A stretch of DNA of 64,000 bases from Adiantum capillus-veneris (Eukaryota; Streptophyta; Polypodiopsida; Polypodiales; Pteridaceae). Position 1 is the stretch's first letter. The number at the start of each line of letters is the position of its first letter. The stretch spans positions 167,719,740 to 167,783,739 of the forward strand of contig CM043944.1 in assembly GCA_014529385.2 (NCBI GenBank). Reading direction: 5' to 3'. Below the pieces are notes generated by a model. The model saw only the letters and a list, made by a program, of their open reading frames with translations, did no database searches and was not told the DNA's origin. The position numbers and the translations under genes were made by a program. Below, piece by piece: positions 22,601-33,906 of this stretch.

Positions 22601-24023
22601 GGTGCATGTATCCATTCAAGATTGTCCACATCTTTTGGCTTCTTCCCAGGTTGTTACTTCCCAAGCGTATGGCATCGAGGAATCCCCCACTATCCATATA
22701 TGCAGAAACATTCAGAAGCTGTCCTCAGCCTTAGTTCAATTGAAAATTCGCGACTGCAATTGTCGCAAGCTGGAAGGATTGGGCTTGGAGGAGATGAAAT
22801 GGTTGAGAAAGTTGAAACTGGAATTCTGTCAAAATCTAGTAAGGCTTCCAGACAGCATATGCAACTTGAAATCGCTTGCGATCCTTCATGTGCGTGGGTG
22901 CTCGGCATTAGAGCGATTGCCGCAGGAACTGGGGCGCCTGAGTGCTTTAGAAAGCTTAGACCTGCATGATTGTCAGAAGTTGAAAAGACTGCCCGATAGC
23001 ATCTCCAGCTTAAATTTATTGGTAGAACTGAGCTTAATTGGATGCAACAATTTACAAGAGTTGCCAGAAGGGATAGAAAGGTTAAGTGCCTTGAGAGTGA
23101 TGCGGTTGGCGAAGTGTCACAAGTTGAGAGGCCTACCCAAGGGCATTTGCAAGTTAAATTTGCTGTTACAGCTTGAAATTAGTAGTTGTGAGAGTCTTCA
23201 AGGCCTACCTACAAAAATAGGTAATTTGGGTACTCTTCAAACTCTCTTCTTGATGGAATGCCCCAGCATTAGAACACTTCCTGAAAGTGTATATAAGTTA
23301 AGCTCTGTGGTTGTACTATCTGTGAATGAATGTGAACATTTAGAAGCATTGCCAGAGGTGGGGAGCTTATACAGCTTGACATCATTAGCTCTGGCAGGGT
23401 GCCTGAGTCTCACGAAATTGTGCAAGAGCATTTGCAATTTAAGGTTATTGAAAAATCTTGATTTGCAAGGGTGCTCGGATTTGGAGGGCCTTCCGGACGA
23501 CTTTGGAAGTAATCTAGTAGCTCTGGAAACTATTTTTCTTATGCAATGCCAGAAGCTTGAAAGCCTTCCAGACAGCTTTTGTAGATTGGTATCATTGAAA
23601 GAGCTCGATTTGAGTGGATGTATAAAATTGGAACAGTTGCCCGGAAGATTTGGAGAGCTCAGGTCTTTGCAAAAGGTGAAGCTGTCGTATTGCAGAGTTC
23701 TAAAGCAATTACCAGAGAGCATCTGCCAGCTGAGCTCATTAGTAGTCATGGACTTACTTGGTTGCTACATGCTGGAGAAGTTACCGACAGACATTGGCAG
23801 TTTGGATACTTTGGAAGTGTTGATTTTGGTAGAATGTGCCACCCTTGAGGTTCTCCCAGACAGTATTAGCAAGTTGAAGTCGATGAAGGTGCTCGACTTG
23901 AGGGGATCTCGAGTAGAGAAGGTACTTGAGGCGAAGGGACAACTTTATTTTGGAGGGGAGGAGAGGGTCCAGAGCTTTTTGCTGGTTTGGGCTAAATTTG
24001 TGAAGGAAGGCATGATTGTGTAA
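19648..24023 (+). CDS. NB-ARC-LRR (NLR) immune receptor, three exons
   Basis: Model: exon 1 from ATG 19,648 to 21,195 (or 21,135), exon 2 21,930-22,154, exon 3 22,320-24,023; about 1,140-1,160 residues. Acceptors TTTTTTGCAG and TTTGTCATCAG and donor CAG|GTGAGA are good, and all joins are phase 0. Both possible exon 1 donors (CT|GTAAGG at 21,136 and CT|GTGAAT at 21,196) keep frame. The N-terminus (residues 1-130) is helical, not TIR. NB-ARC has a P-loop GEGGIGKTT (164-172), kinase-2 CIAIDNVW with Asn for the usual second Asp (252-253), RNBS-B-like SIMITSR, a GNPLVLK box, and MQE in place of MHD (467-469). Exon 3 holds a dozen or more 24-residue LRRs of type LPxSIxxLxxLxxLxLxxC. Such receptors detect pathogen effectors in the cytoplasm. 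The start after the GA tract is chosen because the upstream codons are repeat-derived. Confidence 0.85.
21196..21929 (+). other. Intron 1 of the NLR gene
   Basis: Stops appear in all forward frames, and no LRR-like coding is seen inside. It ends in a strong pyrimidine tract and CAG at 21,927-21,929. A small unseen exon cannot be excluded without transcripts. Confidence 0.6.
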
Positions 24024-25775
24024 GGCGCTCAGCATTTTGCTTGGATTGGGTGGAAATAAGAGCAGAGTCGCAGGAAGGAAGCATTCCAAGATTAGAAAAT
24101 GAGATTTTTTCTGCGTGATGGTAGAAGCCCCGCTGATGCTGCGATAACCCTTTGGAAAATGAGGGGGTTAATTAAGCTATCGTTCCGGACAGAAAAAGCG
24201 CAGCTCTCTCTGGTTCTGCCCAATGAGCGACTGTGCTTTTTCCCATATCCTCGCGTTTTTCATAGCTTTCTCTGCGCGGAACTGCAGATGCAGGTGCGAT
24301 CAAAGTTGAGATAATTTCCTCTTGCACCCTGGTGCGACTCGGCTTGTGTCAACACATGATGGACATTTTGTATGCTGATGTGGGCCAATGAACATTGCCA
24401 TCTACCACGCAGCTGACCTGGCGGCCAGCTTAGAGGGCTCCCCCATATACCCTCTAAAGGCCCAGGTGGAGGCAGCACAAAATTCGCGCAACTGGCAAAA
24501 CGTGCAGCAAAAACCGGCTAATTGCGCAGCTTTTTCGCTGGGGGGTGCTTTTAAGCCTCAAGGGTGTGACGCCCTCCCCCCCCCCCGCCGCCAACCCCAA
24601 ATTTGGCAGCTCATGGTGCAGAAAAAAGATGACTGCTCCCTTGTGTACAGCTCTTAAAAGCTCTTCTCCCAATATACCGCTCCAGCAGCGCCCAAGATTG
24701 ATCATACTCCCTTTAAGTAAGGGCGTCAAAAGCCAGACACCCAACTGCATTCAACCTCAACCACCTTCGACAAACCATGGAACCACAAAGATGAGTACCT
24801 TTTTTGTCAAAGCTCAACTCGCTAACTCATCCATCTCAGTCACAATTCTTGAAGCGTGCTAATTGGATCTGTACAAATTATTTTGAGATTAGTTGTGTGC
24901 ATGTGCACATATATGTATGAAAGATGCTTATTATAGTTTACTTCAATCCTCATTTAAAACAGCACTTGAAACTGTGCATTTATATTTTCCAAAGCCTCGG
25001 AGAGAGTTTGCGATCCAATTTTTGATCATGTCAACGGTTTTTGGATTTTTCAAAAGTTGCAGCTCTAACACCCTCATGATGATGACCTCCATCAATGAGT
25101 TGCAATCTTGCGTACATCAAATTTCTTGCATGTTACTGACAAAAAAACCTGTTATAAGAGATGAATTTTGGTGCGTTATCCTCATCATTCTCGTTTTTGG
25201 TCATCATCCTTCCAATCGAGCTTCTAAACTTGAAATGACTCTGCAAACCAGAACAACAGGCAGTTTGTCAAGAACACTTTGTGCTTAAATACAATGCATT
25301 CCCCAAGCATGGCAGAAAAGTGTTTTACCCCATTCTTCCTTGAGATACTGGTCAAAGGGCACGGATGCTCGCCAATGCTGTCGGGCGCACAAGCAACTGA
25401 AAAAGTTGTTTTCTTCCGGAAGAGGTTATAATGTTTGCTGACGATGAGCTGACAACAATCCAATGGATATGCTCTGTCTGTCCAGATCTGCACACACTCA
25501 GCCCCAAAGCAAGACCCTCACACTGGCTAGCTGAAAATCTGCAAAGATACAAGCATGAACCACTATGGAGGTGGTATTGGAGACCTTCAACCTTATCTTG
25601 ACCATGCACAATGGGATTGAGCGGCCAAATGCTATTACAGACCGTTCTCTTTCTTCTAAGGGGCTGCAGAAGCTTACATAGTATCAACGCACTCGGGATC
25701 AACTGAATGCCGGACCTGGTCTTATTGCTGCGAGTCTGATGGCGACAAACTTTCCACCATTTAGGCATTGTTGAT
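24024..25775. other. Intergenic region after the NLR
   Basis: About 1.75 kb with only short unsupported open frames. A C-rich run lies near 24,577-24,590. The first few hundred bases may be the NLR 3' untranslated region. No RNA gene, LTR or terminal repeat was recognised. Confidence 0.4.
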
Positions 25776-25987
25776 TGTGGAATAATTAATCCACATCATC
25801 CATCCATGTCATCACCCAGTCACCACACACGTGGTCAGATGCCAAACGGCCCGCATTCCCATGAATCACATGATCTTGTAACCGCCTCCTCACGTGTATA
25901 TAACTGCACCTCCTCGGATCAATACAACATACGCTTCTAGCCATCGCTTCTTGGCTCTCTCCCTCTGCGTGTCATCTGGCTTAACAG

Positions 25988-26026
<39 letters not shown>

Positions 26027-26044
26027 GAGTTCCCTTCTCTCACA
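25776..26044 (+). repeat. 5' LTR of the young element
   Basis: Starts TGTGGAATAATTAATCC and ends CTCTCACA. It contains two CACGTG (G-box) hexamers, near 25,829 and 25,894, the second running into a TATA box (GTGTATATAAC near 25,899). A (CT)n tract follows near 25,990-26,023. Promoter activity is inferred from this layout. Confidence 0.92.
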
Positions 26045-26062
26045 TGGTATCATCGTAGCCAG
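26045..26062 (+). other. Primer-binding site of the young element
   Basis: TGGTATCATCGTAGCC abuts the LTR end directly. Its first eight bases match the initiator tRNA-Met primer site, and AGCC recurs after a 4-base offset. This fixes the 5' LTR boundary and the plus-strand orientation. Confidence 0.75.
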
Positions 26063-26183
26063 AAGATCCTCCTCCTGGCTCCTTCGCCTGACGCTGGCTC
26101 CCGCGCTCAGACCTTGCCGCCTCTATGAGCAGACCCCCCACGCAGCCCCTGCACCTCTCCTGCTATGGGTGAAGAACCTCTCC

Positions 26184-27824
26184 ATGGTTCTCTTGGTGGC
26201 TCTGCAGGGCGCCCGCCGCTTCCTTGGTGTCGATCTTGACATTGTGAGCAAATCAGCACAAGCCCGGCCTACTCTTGCAGGCGATGCCAACCCTGGCGCT
26301 CCCCTGCTTTGCACTCTCCTCGAGGCGCCAATTCACCCTGCAGCCGCAACCGCTTGTCTTTTCTCCTGCCCAGCTGCAGATACCGATTGTTATGGTCATG
26401 CAACCATAATCGATGCCTTCCTTAGAAACTTGGAGGACGAACACCCCGCTGCAGACGAAGGCCTTATTGCAGCCAAGGCCCATGCTATAGAGGACAAGCC
26501 TGCTGCAGAAGACTTTGTTGCCACCGCCCTTGCAAACACTAGTGCTGATGCAACCCTTCCTGCTGTCTTAATTGCCACCTCAACAGACGATGACGATGTG
26601 GCGACAACCTTGCACATGGAAGCCACCACAGCACCCAAACCTGTTGACGCCATTTCAGCTGCTGTCGTCATTGTTGCAAGCCATGCGGCCAACGCCGTTT
26701 CCATACCTGCTGCAGTGCATGATGTTGATGCCACCTCGGTAATTACCAAAGGTGACGCCACCCATGCTTCCACCATTCAAGTCCAACATTCCAGCCATGT
26801 TGCTCCAGTGGCGCAACACAACAAGGCACCACTTCTTTCTGTTGTTGCCTACAAAGCTGCATTCACCCTGGACGTTGATGCTTCCACTTCCAGGCCTCTG
26901 GAGGCGCTTCTCACAGCCCAGGCCTTCAATGGCGAGCCCTTGCATGATCACCTGCATGCCTCCTACGCTGCCATCAAAACTGATGGGGCCGACGCCATTG
27001 ACGCTACTGGTGCAGACCTCACAGCCGCCGAACATGCCACCAATATCCCTGCGGACATAAATGGTGCAGCCAAAGCCACTACTGCAAATGATGTTGCCAA
27101 AGATGCCGCTGCAGTTCCCAGTACTGATGTTGCTTCCACACTTGCTCTCGAAAATGCTTCCCACCCTCGATTGCAACAAACCTCCCTCAATTGCAGCTCT
27201 TACTCCCTCGACAATGGCCGTAATGGTATCCGTCTCCACCCTGGTCTCAACCTTTGCCGCTTTTGTCGAAGAATCCCACACAAAACCTGCTCAACACTAA
27301 AGACCTGCTTTGGCGGCGAGCCACCTCGCAAGCCTCCTTTGTCAAGCTCTAAGCTAAGGCCAATCCTTCAGGCCACAAATCCATTTGTCAAGTTGGATTT
27401 ACTTGACGCTTACATGATTGTAACCCTCCCTCTTGAACAACAGTTCTACCCTTTACCTGGGGCAATTATCCTCTTTCACCCCAATGCATCAAGCATGCAA
27501 ATGCTCACTCCCTTTTTGGGCTACCTTCACACATTTGAGCCATCAACTCATTCTTTAACTCCTTACCCACAGACCTTTCCATTGGCTTCTCCGCTTGAGC
27601 CTATGCCAATTGAGCCTTCCACCCATCACAATATTCAAGTCTGCAATACCGCCTTGAATCCTGCACCTAACCCAAAATCCTTCACTTTTGAACCCTTTGA
27701 CCCTGGAGGATGCACAATTCTTGATGAATTCGTTCTTTCACTTCGCTTGCGGGGGCGAATATTTGGAACTCAAGCTCGTGAAATCATTCATGCTACGGAT
27801 CTGAAGAAGCCTTTCAAAGATTGA
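26184..27824 (+). CDS. Long alanine-rich ORF of unknown function in the young element
   Basis: One uninterrupted frame fills the element interior. It is open from within the 5' LTR, but its first ATG is at 26,184, giving 546 codons to the TGA at 27,822-27,824. Residues from about 60 to 350 are very rich in Ala with Asp, Thr and Val, in a loose repetitive style (DATLPAVLIATSTDDDD, ATNIPADINGAAKATTAND). Then comes a short Cys-rich patch, LCRFCRRIPHKTC, that resembles but does not match a CCHC knuckle. The last 150 residues are Pro-rich and less repetitive. I see no catalytic motif, signal peptide or membrane helix. It may be a rapidly evolving gag-like protein, a captured host gene, or a fortuitous frame in GC-rich sequence. 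Confidence 0.5.
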   Translation: MVLLVALQGARRFLGVDLDIVSKSAQARPTLAGDANPGAPLLCTLLEAPIHPAAATACLFSCPAADTDCYGHATIIDAFLRNLEDEHPAADEGLIAAKAHAIEDKPAAEDFVATALANTSADATLPAVLIATSTDDDDVATTLHMEATTAPKPVDAISAAVVIVASHAANAVSIPAAVHDVDATSVITKGDATHASTIQVQHSSHVAPVAQHNKAPLLSVVAYKAAFTLDVDASTSRPLEALLTAQAFNGEPLHDHLHASYAAIKTDGADAIDATGADLTAAEHATNIPADINGAAKATTANDVAKDAAAVPSTDVASTLALENASHPRLQQTSLNCSSYSLDNGRNGIRLHPGLNLCRFCRRIPHKTCSTLKTCFGGEPPRKPPLSSSKLRPILQATNPFVKLDLLDAYMIVTLPLEQQFYPLPGAIILFHPNASSMQMLTPFLGYLHTFEPSTHSLTPYPQTFPLASPLEPMPIEPSTHHNIQVCNTALNPAPNPKSFTFEPFDPGGCTILDEFVLSLRLRGRIFGTQAREIIHATDLKKPFKD

Positions 27825-28004
27825 CCAAAGCAGCAATCAGAGTTGCTATCGGACCTTAATCCAGGTTGAAGACCTCGGAAGTCACACCAAGAATAATTGC
27901 ATACGCATATTGTATTTTTTCAAAGCATGTAGATCTATCTCATGATCACATCACAGTATGAACACATACATGCCTCTGTATGGACGATGTGTCTTACGGG
28001 GGCG

Positions 28005-28216
28005 CGTGGGAATAATTAATCCACATCATCCATCCATGTCATCACCCAGTCACCACACACGTGGTCAGATGCCAAACGGCCGGCATTCCCATGAATCACA
28101 TGATCTTGTAACTGCCTCCTCACGTGTATATAACTGCACCTCCTCGGATCAATACAACATACGCTTCTAGCCATCGCTTCTTGGCTCTCTCCCTCTGCGT
28201 GTCATCTGGCTTAACA

Positions 28217-28268
<52 letters not shown>

Positions 28269-28286
28269 GAGTTCCCTTCTCTCACA
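28005..28286 (+). repeat. 3' LTR of the young element
   Basis: Begins CGTGGGAATAATTAATCC (first T changed to C) and ends CTCTCACA. It is 13 bases longer than the 5' LTR, mostly from extra CT units at about 28,220-28,266. It is preceded by a G-rich purine tract and followed by ttgat. Confidence 0.92.
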
Positions 28287-28291
28287 TTGAT

Positions 28292-28740
28292 GACTGTGTG
28301 CTGCTTACATTTCAAGCACAACTCCATTGCTTCCCGACAGCTAAACCTTGTTTCAGCCAAAGCTGCACTGTGCCCTCCACAGTGCTGGAATTACTCGTGC
28401 ACATCACTTTCTTGGCCTAAAAATGCACACACTTCGAATCGCCGACAAGGCTAGTTCTGCCACTGTCCCTGCCTTGCTATACCTCCTTGTCTTTTGTCTG
28501 AAAGAGAGTCCTACCAATCAACCTATGCACATGCCAAAATAGATGAAATACAAATCATACTACACAAATACAGGCTTAAGATATCAGATTGAAAGATCTA
28601 AATCATAATTAATAATCATTAACTATGTGGGATGATGATTACAATGAAGAATGCTCAAAATTTATTTAAGCAAGTAATAATTGACTAATCAAAGGAAGAC
28701 CTTATTAGGCTGTTAATGAGACTAAAATTCAGATAAGATC
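28292..28740. other. No supported feature
   Basis: Only short open frames; nothing recognised. Confidence 0.3.
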
Positions 28741-31000
28741 AAGCGATAGAAGGCTGAATGATGTGGGGCTCACACTTCTTGAAGGAAGGGAAACTGCCAT
28801 GGTTGCTTGTTCTTAAGGAAAGGCTCTACTCCAATCAACCTATTAAAATGCAACACCAAAAATTTCCAGCCTTTCCCAAGCTTGGTCCAGTTACTATCAT
28901 GAAAGCTTAGGGTGGATCAGACCGCACAAGTGGCAATCCGCCCGTCAAAATGCAATACCAAAACTTTCTAGCCCTTCCCAAGCTTGGTCCTCCTCAATGA
29001 CTAGAATCACCGGCACATGGTCGGAGAAAGAGGAGCTGGCCAAGATTTTCGTGGAGCCGAGGAGCTGGCCATTGAGCCTCCTGAAAACTTAGGGTGTATC
29101 AAATTGAACAAGTGGCGAGCCTTTTTTAGATTTGTGTCATTCACGTAAGTAGAAGCCCATTGAATATCACGTATCACTACAATCAGTGAATAGCCAACAA
29201 CCTCGATTATTTTTTGCAGCTTTGTGGGGGTCAGGAGTTCAAAGCTAAGCCATGTTTGGCATTCAAAAGTGCCTAAATGTCGCATGTTTTTTAGGTGGGA
29301 GAGTGCCCATCTTTATGGTGAGTCTGAAATTTAAATACTGCATTGTAAGCTAAGAGCTTTATGCCACAACAATGGCACACCTCTGCACAAGTTTGTGTTT
29401 TGAGCAGGTTGAATGGTACTCTAGACATCCCTTGTTACATCTAGGTCTACAGCCATAGGAGATCTCAGTTGGAAACCACACATCAACATGAATGGTGTAA
29501 ATCTAGTTGCTGAATGTTTGGAACTGTTTTAAGCAAATTCCAAAATGGGTAAGTACTCTTCCCAGCTAGATTGCTTCTTACTTACATAAAAACAGAACAT
29601 GTCCTCTAGGATTCGGTTAACTCTTTCGATTTGACTATCAGATTGCAAATAACTTCTTGTACTCATGCTCATAGTAGTATCCAGCTTTTTGATTCCCTCC
29701 AAAAATGACTATTGAACGTTCTATCTCTATCTAACACTATATATGCGGGCATGCCATATACCTTGTAGAGATGTTCAAAAAGAGTTTTGCCAACTCTAGA
29801 GTTTTAACCATTTTTCTTGTAGTAATAAACTTTGCCATTTTGGTTAATTTGTCCACTATCACCCACTAGGTTATTCCGTCGACTAGTCTTGGGTAAACCG
29901 ATATAATGAATTCCATGAAAATGCTTTCCCATTTCCTCTGAGGAATCTCAACACTTACTTCGTGAAGGAAGAGAAACCTCCATGGTTGCATGTCCTTGAG
30001 GAAAGGCTCTACTCCAATCGGCCCGTCAAAATGTAATACCAAACCCCTTCCCAAGCTTGGTCTAGTTACTATCATGAAAACTTAGGGTGTATCAGACTGC
30101 ACAAGTGGCAAGCCTTTTCCAGATTTGTGTCATTTATGTATTTAGAAGCCCATTGAATATCACATATCACTACAATTAATGAATAGCCAACAATCTCTTT
30201 GTTAGATGGTTATTTGCATCTTTGTGGGGTAAGGAGTTCAAAGCTAAGCCATGTTTGGCATTCAAAAGTGCCTTAATGTCGCATGTTTCTTAGGTGGGAG
30301 AGTGCCCATCTTTATGTCGAGTCTGAAATTTAAATACGACATTTTAAGCTAAGAGCACACCTCCGCACAAGTTTATGTTTTGGACAGGTTGAATGGTACT
30401 CTAGACACCCTTTGTTACATCTAGGTTTACAGCCTTATGAGATCTTGGCTGAAAACCATACTTAAACTTGAATAGTGTTGAATGCTTGGAATTGTTTCAA
30501 GAAAATTCCAAAATGGGTAAGTATTCTTCCCAATTAAATTGCTTCTTACTTACATAAGAACGCAACATCTTCTCTAGGGTTTGGTTAACCCTTTCAATTT
30601 GACCATCAGATTGCGGATGATTTGTTGTACTCATGCTCATAGTAGTATCCAGCTCTTTGAAGACTTCCCTCCAAAAATGACTATTGAGCTTTCTATATCT
30701 ACCTAACACTATACCTGCAGCAGGCCATATAGCTTATAGAGATGTTCAAAAAAGAGTTTTTCCCAACTCTAGCGTTTTAACCATTTTCTTTGTGGTAATA
30801 AAATTTTCCATTTTGGTTAATCTGTCCACTACCACCCACACTCAGTCATTCCCTCGACTAGTCTTGGGTAAACCGGTAATGAAGTCCATGGAAATGCTTT
30901 CCCATTTCCTTTGAGGAATCTTCAACGGATGGAGTAGTCTCCCAACCTTGAGATGCTCATGTTTATTAACCTAACACTGATTATTGCATTTCAACACATA
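28741..31000 (-). pseudogene. Gypsy integrase remnant, tandemly duplicated (minus strand)
   Basis: On the minus strand, bases about 31,000 down to 30,450 read as integrase: [33 protein letters not shown], then NHPQSDGQIERVNQTLEKML with the catalytic Glu, and SYVSKKQFNWEEYLPILEF. This style is common in plant chromoviruses. A second, diverged copy of the same stretch lies at about 29,400-29,960. Adjoining spacer sequence (for example TAGTTACTATCATGAAA) also recurs at 28,885 and 30,062, showing local tandem duplication with a period near 1-1.2 kb. The second catalytic Asp is lost and many stops are present. Confidence 0.75.
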
Positions 31001-32570
31001 AGTCTGGATGCCCTTAAACTAATTAGGTCAATAGAATTTTCTTTCAAGTAGTGCATAGGTCTTTGACCGACACTTGGACTATCGTGACTTTATTTAAGAA
31101 TACAGGTCTAAAAGTCACCAATAGTTGGTATGCATACTCCCTTGTAGAGTAAGTACCGGTAGTCAATGGAACAATTAGCATACTTCTCCCCCTGATGAAG
31201 TTTATCACCCCCTTTCAAGCCATAGCTCTCAAAAGTGATGAAGGGTCTACATTAGAGCTCTCCGGTCCCAAACTATACCAGGAAGTCTCGGTTAGTCCCT
31301 CCAAAGTCCATACTAACTCTCGCTTCTCTACTCTTTGCACTACATGCCGACAAGGGAGGTGGTCATGTCTGTAAAATAATCGCATAGTACATCGCATCAG
31401 ACCTCTGTAAAGGATGGGGCGTGCTCACATAAGCCACATCATGACTCCAAGAACTCATTTTTGAATATTGTGAAGCTTAATTTATTAACTTGCGGCATGC
31501 AGCCAAGTGCATCCACTAGTACGTTATATTTAACTCTTTGGGAACGTATTCGAAGATCAAACTTCTGTAAGATCTCTGTCCATTGAGCCTTTCTACCCTT
31601 CAATTCATTCTAACGTAAAAGCCATTTTAGAATTTCATGGTCCATCTAGACTTTGGCACCATATAAATAATGTCTCCACTTTTTAAAGTGCATATACTAT
31701 AGCCAGTAACTCTTGCTTATAGGCCGAGTAGTTATGTTGGGCACAATCTAGCTTTTTGCTTTCAAATGCAATCGGGCGTCCCCTTTGCATAAGAATGACT
31801 CAAACAGTCTCATTACTTGTATCTATCTCCAATACAAACGACTCATTCAGATCCACTATACTCAATATAGGTGCTACTACTATTGCCACCTTAAGCTTTT
31901 CAAAGGTTTTTAGTTGGGCTTCCCCCAGTTCTTGCGTTTTGATCTCAAATGGTCTATCAATGGGACTACAATCTTCCTATAGTCCTTTAGATATTGTCGG
32001 TAAAAGCCCGACATACCAAGAAAAATTAGTTGTTTTTCAAGATTTTTTGGTGCTAGCCACCTAAAAATAGCTTCCACTTTCCTCGGTTCCATCCACATTC
32101 CCTCTATGGATATAGTGTGACCAAGATAAAGAATCTTGATCTCAAAAAAATCACATTTTCTTTCCTTTACAATCATGTACTTTTTCTCAATAGCTCAAAC
32201 ACTAGATGAGTGTTCTTTTTGAAATTTACTATAGACTAGTATATTGTTTAGGAAAACTACTACAAATTTTCCTAAGTAGGGACATCAAATACTTTCCATT
32301 AGCGCCATGAATGTCACTAGTGCATTGGTTAGCCCAAATGGCATAACCAAGACCTCAAAATGTCCAAAACAGGTCCTAAATACTGTCCAACATCTTCTAA
32401 TCTAATCATGACCTGATCAGATCTTAGGTCTATCTTTGAAAAATACTTTGATCCAAAGAGTTGATCAGACAAGTCATCCATATATGGCATCGAGAATGAA
32501 TTCTTAATCTATTAACTGAGCTGACTCCAATTAATAGAACTTGCTAAAGGCCCAAGGCTTACGAATGCAC
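31001..32570 (-). pseudogene. Gypsy RT and RNase H remnant (minus strand)
   Basis: Reading leftward from 32,570: KYFSKIDLRS followed by a broken RT, then the thumb/connection ILYLGHTISIEGMWMEPRKV and FLGMSGFYRQYLKDYRKI (32,176-31,910), then RNase H pieces such as AYKQELLAIVYALKKWRHYL and MDHEILKWLL (31,750-31,600). The C-terminal linker toward integrase lies at 31,400-31,215. Order and strand agree with the integrase to the left, so this is one pol fragment. Heavily mutated. Confidence 0.7.
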
Positions 32571-33582
32571 ATTAAAGACGAATACAAAGAAGCAGTGAAG
32601 ATTGGAGTTACATATTTTTCATGTTTTTAAAAAAATGACCATTTATTGTAAATTTTTGATTTATTTCAAGCCATTGTAATAATTATAATGTGTTAGTGGC
32701 TCAATGAGAGTTCCAAGCTGTAAGAATAGGTCAATTAGTGTACCTAGGTTGCAGACTCAGTAAGTTGTGGAGCCCTAAATGCCTTGGGTGCCCGGACATT
32801 GCATATTTTTACCCTAGGTATATAAGGTAGTGTGTAAATGGAATTAGGGTTCTTAGCTTTATTTGTTGAGACCACTCTTTAGTGAGAGCTCATGAGGTGT
32901 GTGGCTATGGAGTCCTTGAGATTCTCTTTGTTCACGTGACTTGATCAACACTAATCAATGCTTAATTTTCTTTCAGTATGCCTCTCTCATACTCTCTATG
33001 ATTGTCTATGATGTTTTGATTAGCTAGATTGTAACTAATTAGTGGTTAATCCCACTCTAATCTTGTATGATTGCCCTCTATTCTTTGTGTGTGCATGTAG
33101 GTTTGATTGGAGTGTGGATGCTCAATAGATCTATGTGTGTGAGCTTGTAATTAGTGTGTTGCATGATGGGATTTGTGATGTGTGCATTGTTGCAATCGTT
33201 AGTGTGCGTGACTTGATCAACACTAATCAATGCTTAATTTTATTTCAGTATGCCTCTCTCATACTCTCTATGATTGTGTATGATGTTTTGATTAGCTAGA
33301 TTGTAACTAATTAGTGGTTAATCCCACTCTAATCTTGTATGATTGCCCTCTATTCTTTGTGTGTGCATGTAGGTTTGATTGGAGTGTGGATGCTCAATAG
33401 ATCTATGTGTGTGAGCTTGTAATTAGTGTGTTGCATGATGGGATTTGTGATGTGTGCATTTTTGCAATCGTTAGTGTGTGTGATTGGGGGATTTGAGGTG
33501 AATAGAAGTGGATGTGAATATTTCCAATGGCTTAGCTCCTCCATAGGCGGAGAAGCGCTTTTCATAAAGCTGCCATTCGTGT
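32571..33582. mobile_element. LTR-like region with internal 272-bp tandem duplication
   Basis: A TATA-like context TAGGTATATAAGG at about 32,815 resembles that in the LTR near 52,915, suggesting an LTR remnant. Precise ends are not visible. It contains the tandem pair listed separately. Confidence 0.35.
32936..33479. repeat. Tandem duplication, 272-bp unit, two copies
   Basis: Copies at 32,936-33,207 and 33,208-33,479 both begin GTGACTTGATCAACACTAAT and are nearly identical by eye, so the duplication is recent relative to the surrounding decay. Confidence 0.9.
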
Positions 33583-33856
33583 TGTTGGGGTATGCCTTAG
33601 CTGAACACTCCCTAAAAAGCCATGCATGCACCATAAAGTGCATAGTCACATTTTTCTATGGAACCTCCAAAGCCTCACACATGCCTCTTTTCCTATACCC
33701 ACATGAGACAAAATAGTCATATGGTATTAGGCCTAGCCGACATGCTATTTGGCCTTTTCATCACATATGGAATGAAGCAAAAAAGCTACCTATAATAATC
33801 TCTATATAAAGATCCCTCTTGTACACATTTGACAATTATGTATGATAAATATGAGA

Positions 33857-33906
<50 letters not shown>

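Larger units (their letters stand above)
25776..28286 (+). mobile_element. Young 2.5-kb non-autonomous LTR retrotransposon
   Basis: Direct LTRs at 25,776-26,044 and 28,005-28,286 flank a 1.96-kb interior. A perfect 5-bp target duplication, ttgat, lies at 25,771-25,775 and 28,287-28,291. The interior starts with a primer site and ends with a G-rich tract, ACGGGGGCG. Apart from a CT microsatellite, the LTRs differ by about four substitutions and one inserted base, so insertion was recent. None of protease, RT, RNase H or integrase is present, so it must have used proteins from another element. It lies 1.75 kb downstream of the NLR in the same orientation. Confidence 0.93.

Noticed and set aside
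24099-25288. Several short plus-strand ORFs downstream of the NLR
   Set aside because: No domains, no consistent codon pattern, and no splice context; treated as intergenic.
26025-26183. GTG-initiated start of the young element's ORF inside the LTR
   Set aside because: Nuclear plant genes do not normally start at GTG, and the first codons overlap the LTR end and primer site; the first ATG is at 26,184.
26396-27281. Long minus-strand open frames inside the young LTR element
   Set aside because: They mirror the composition-biased plus-strand ORF, lack recognisable motifs and oppose the element's transcription.
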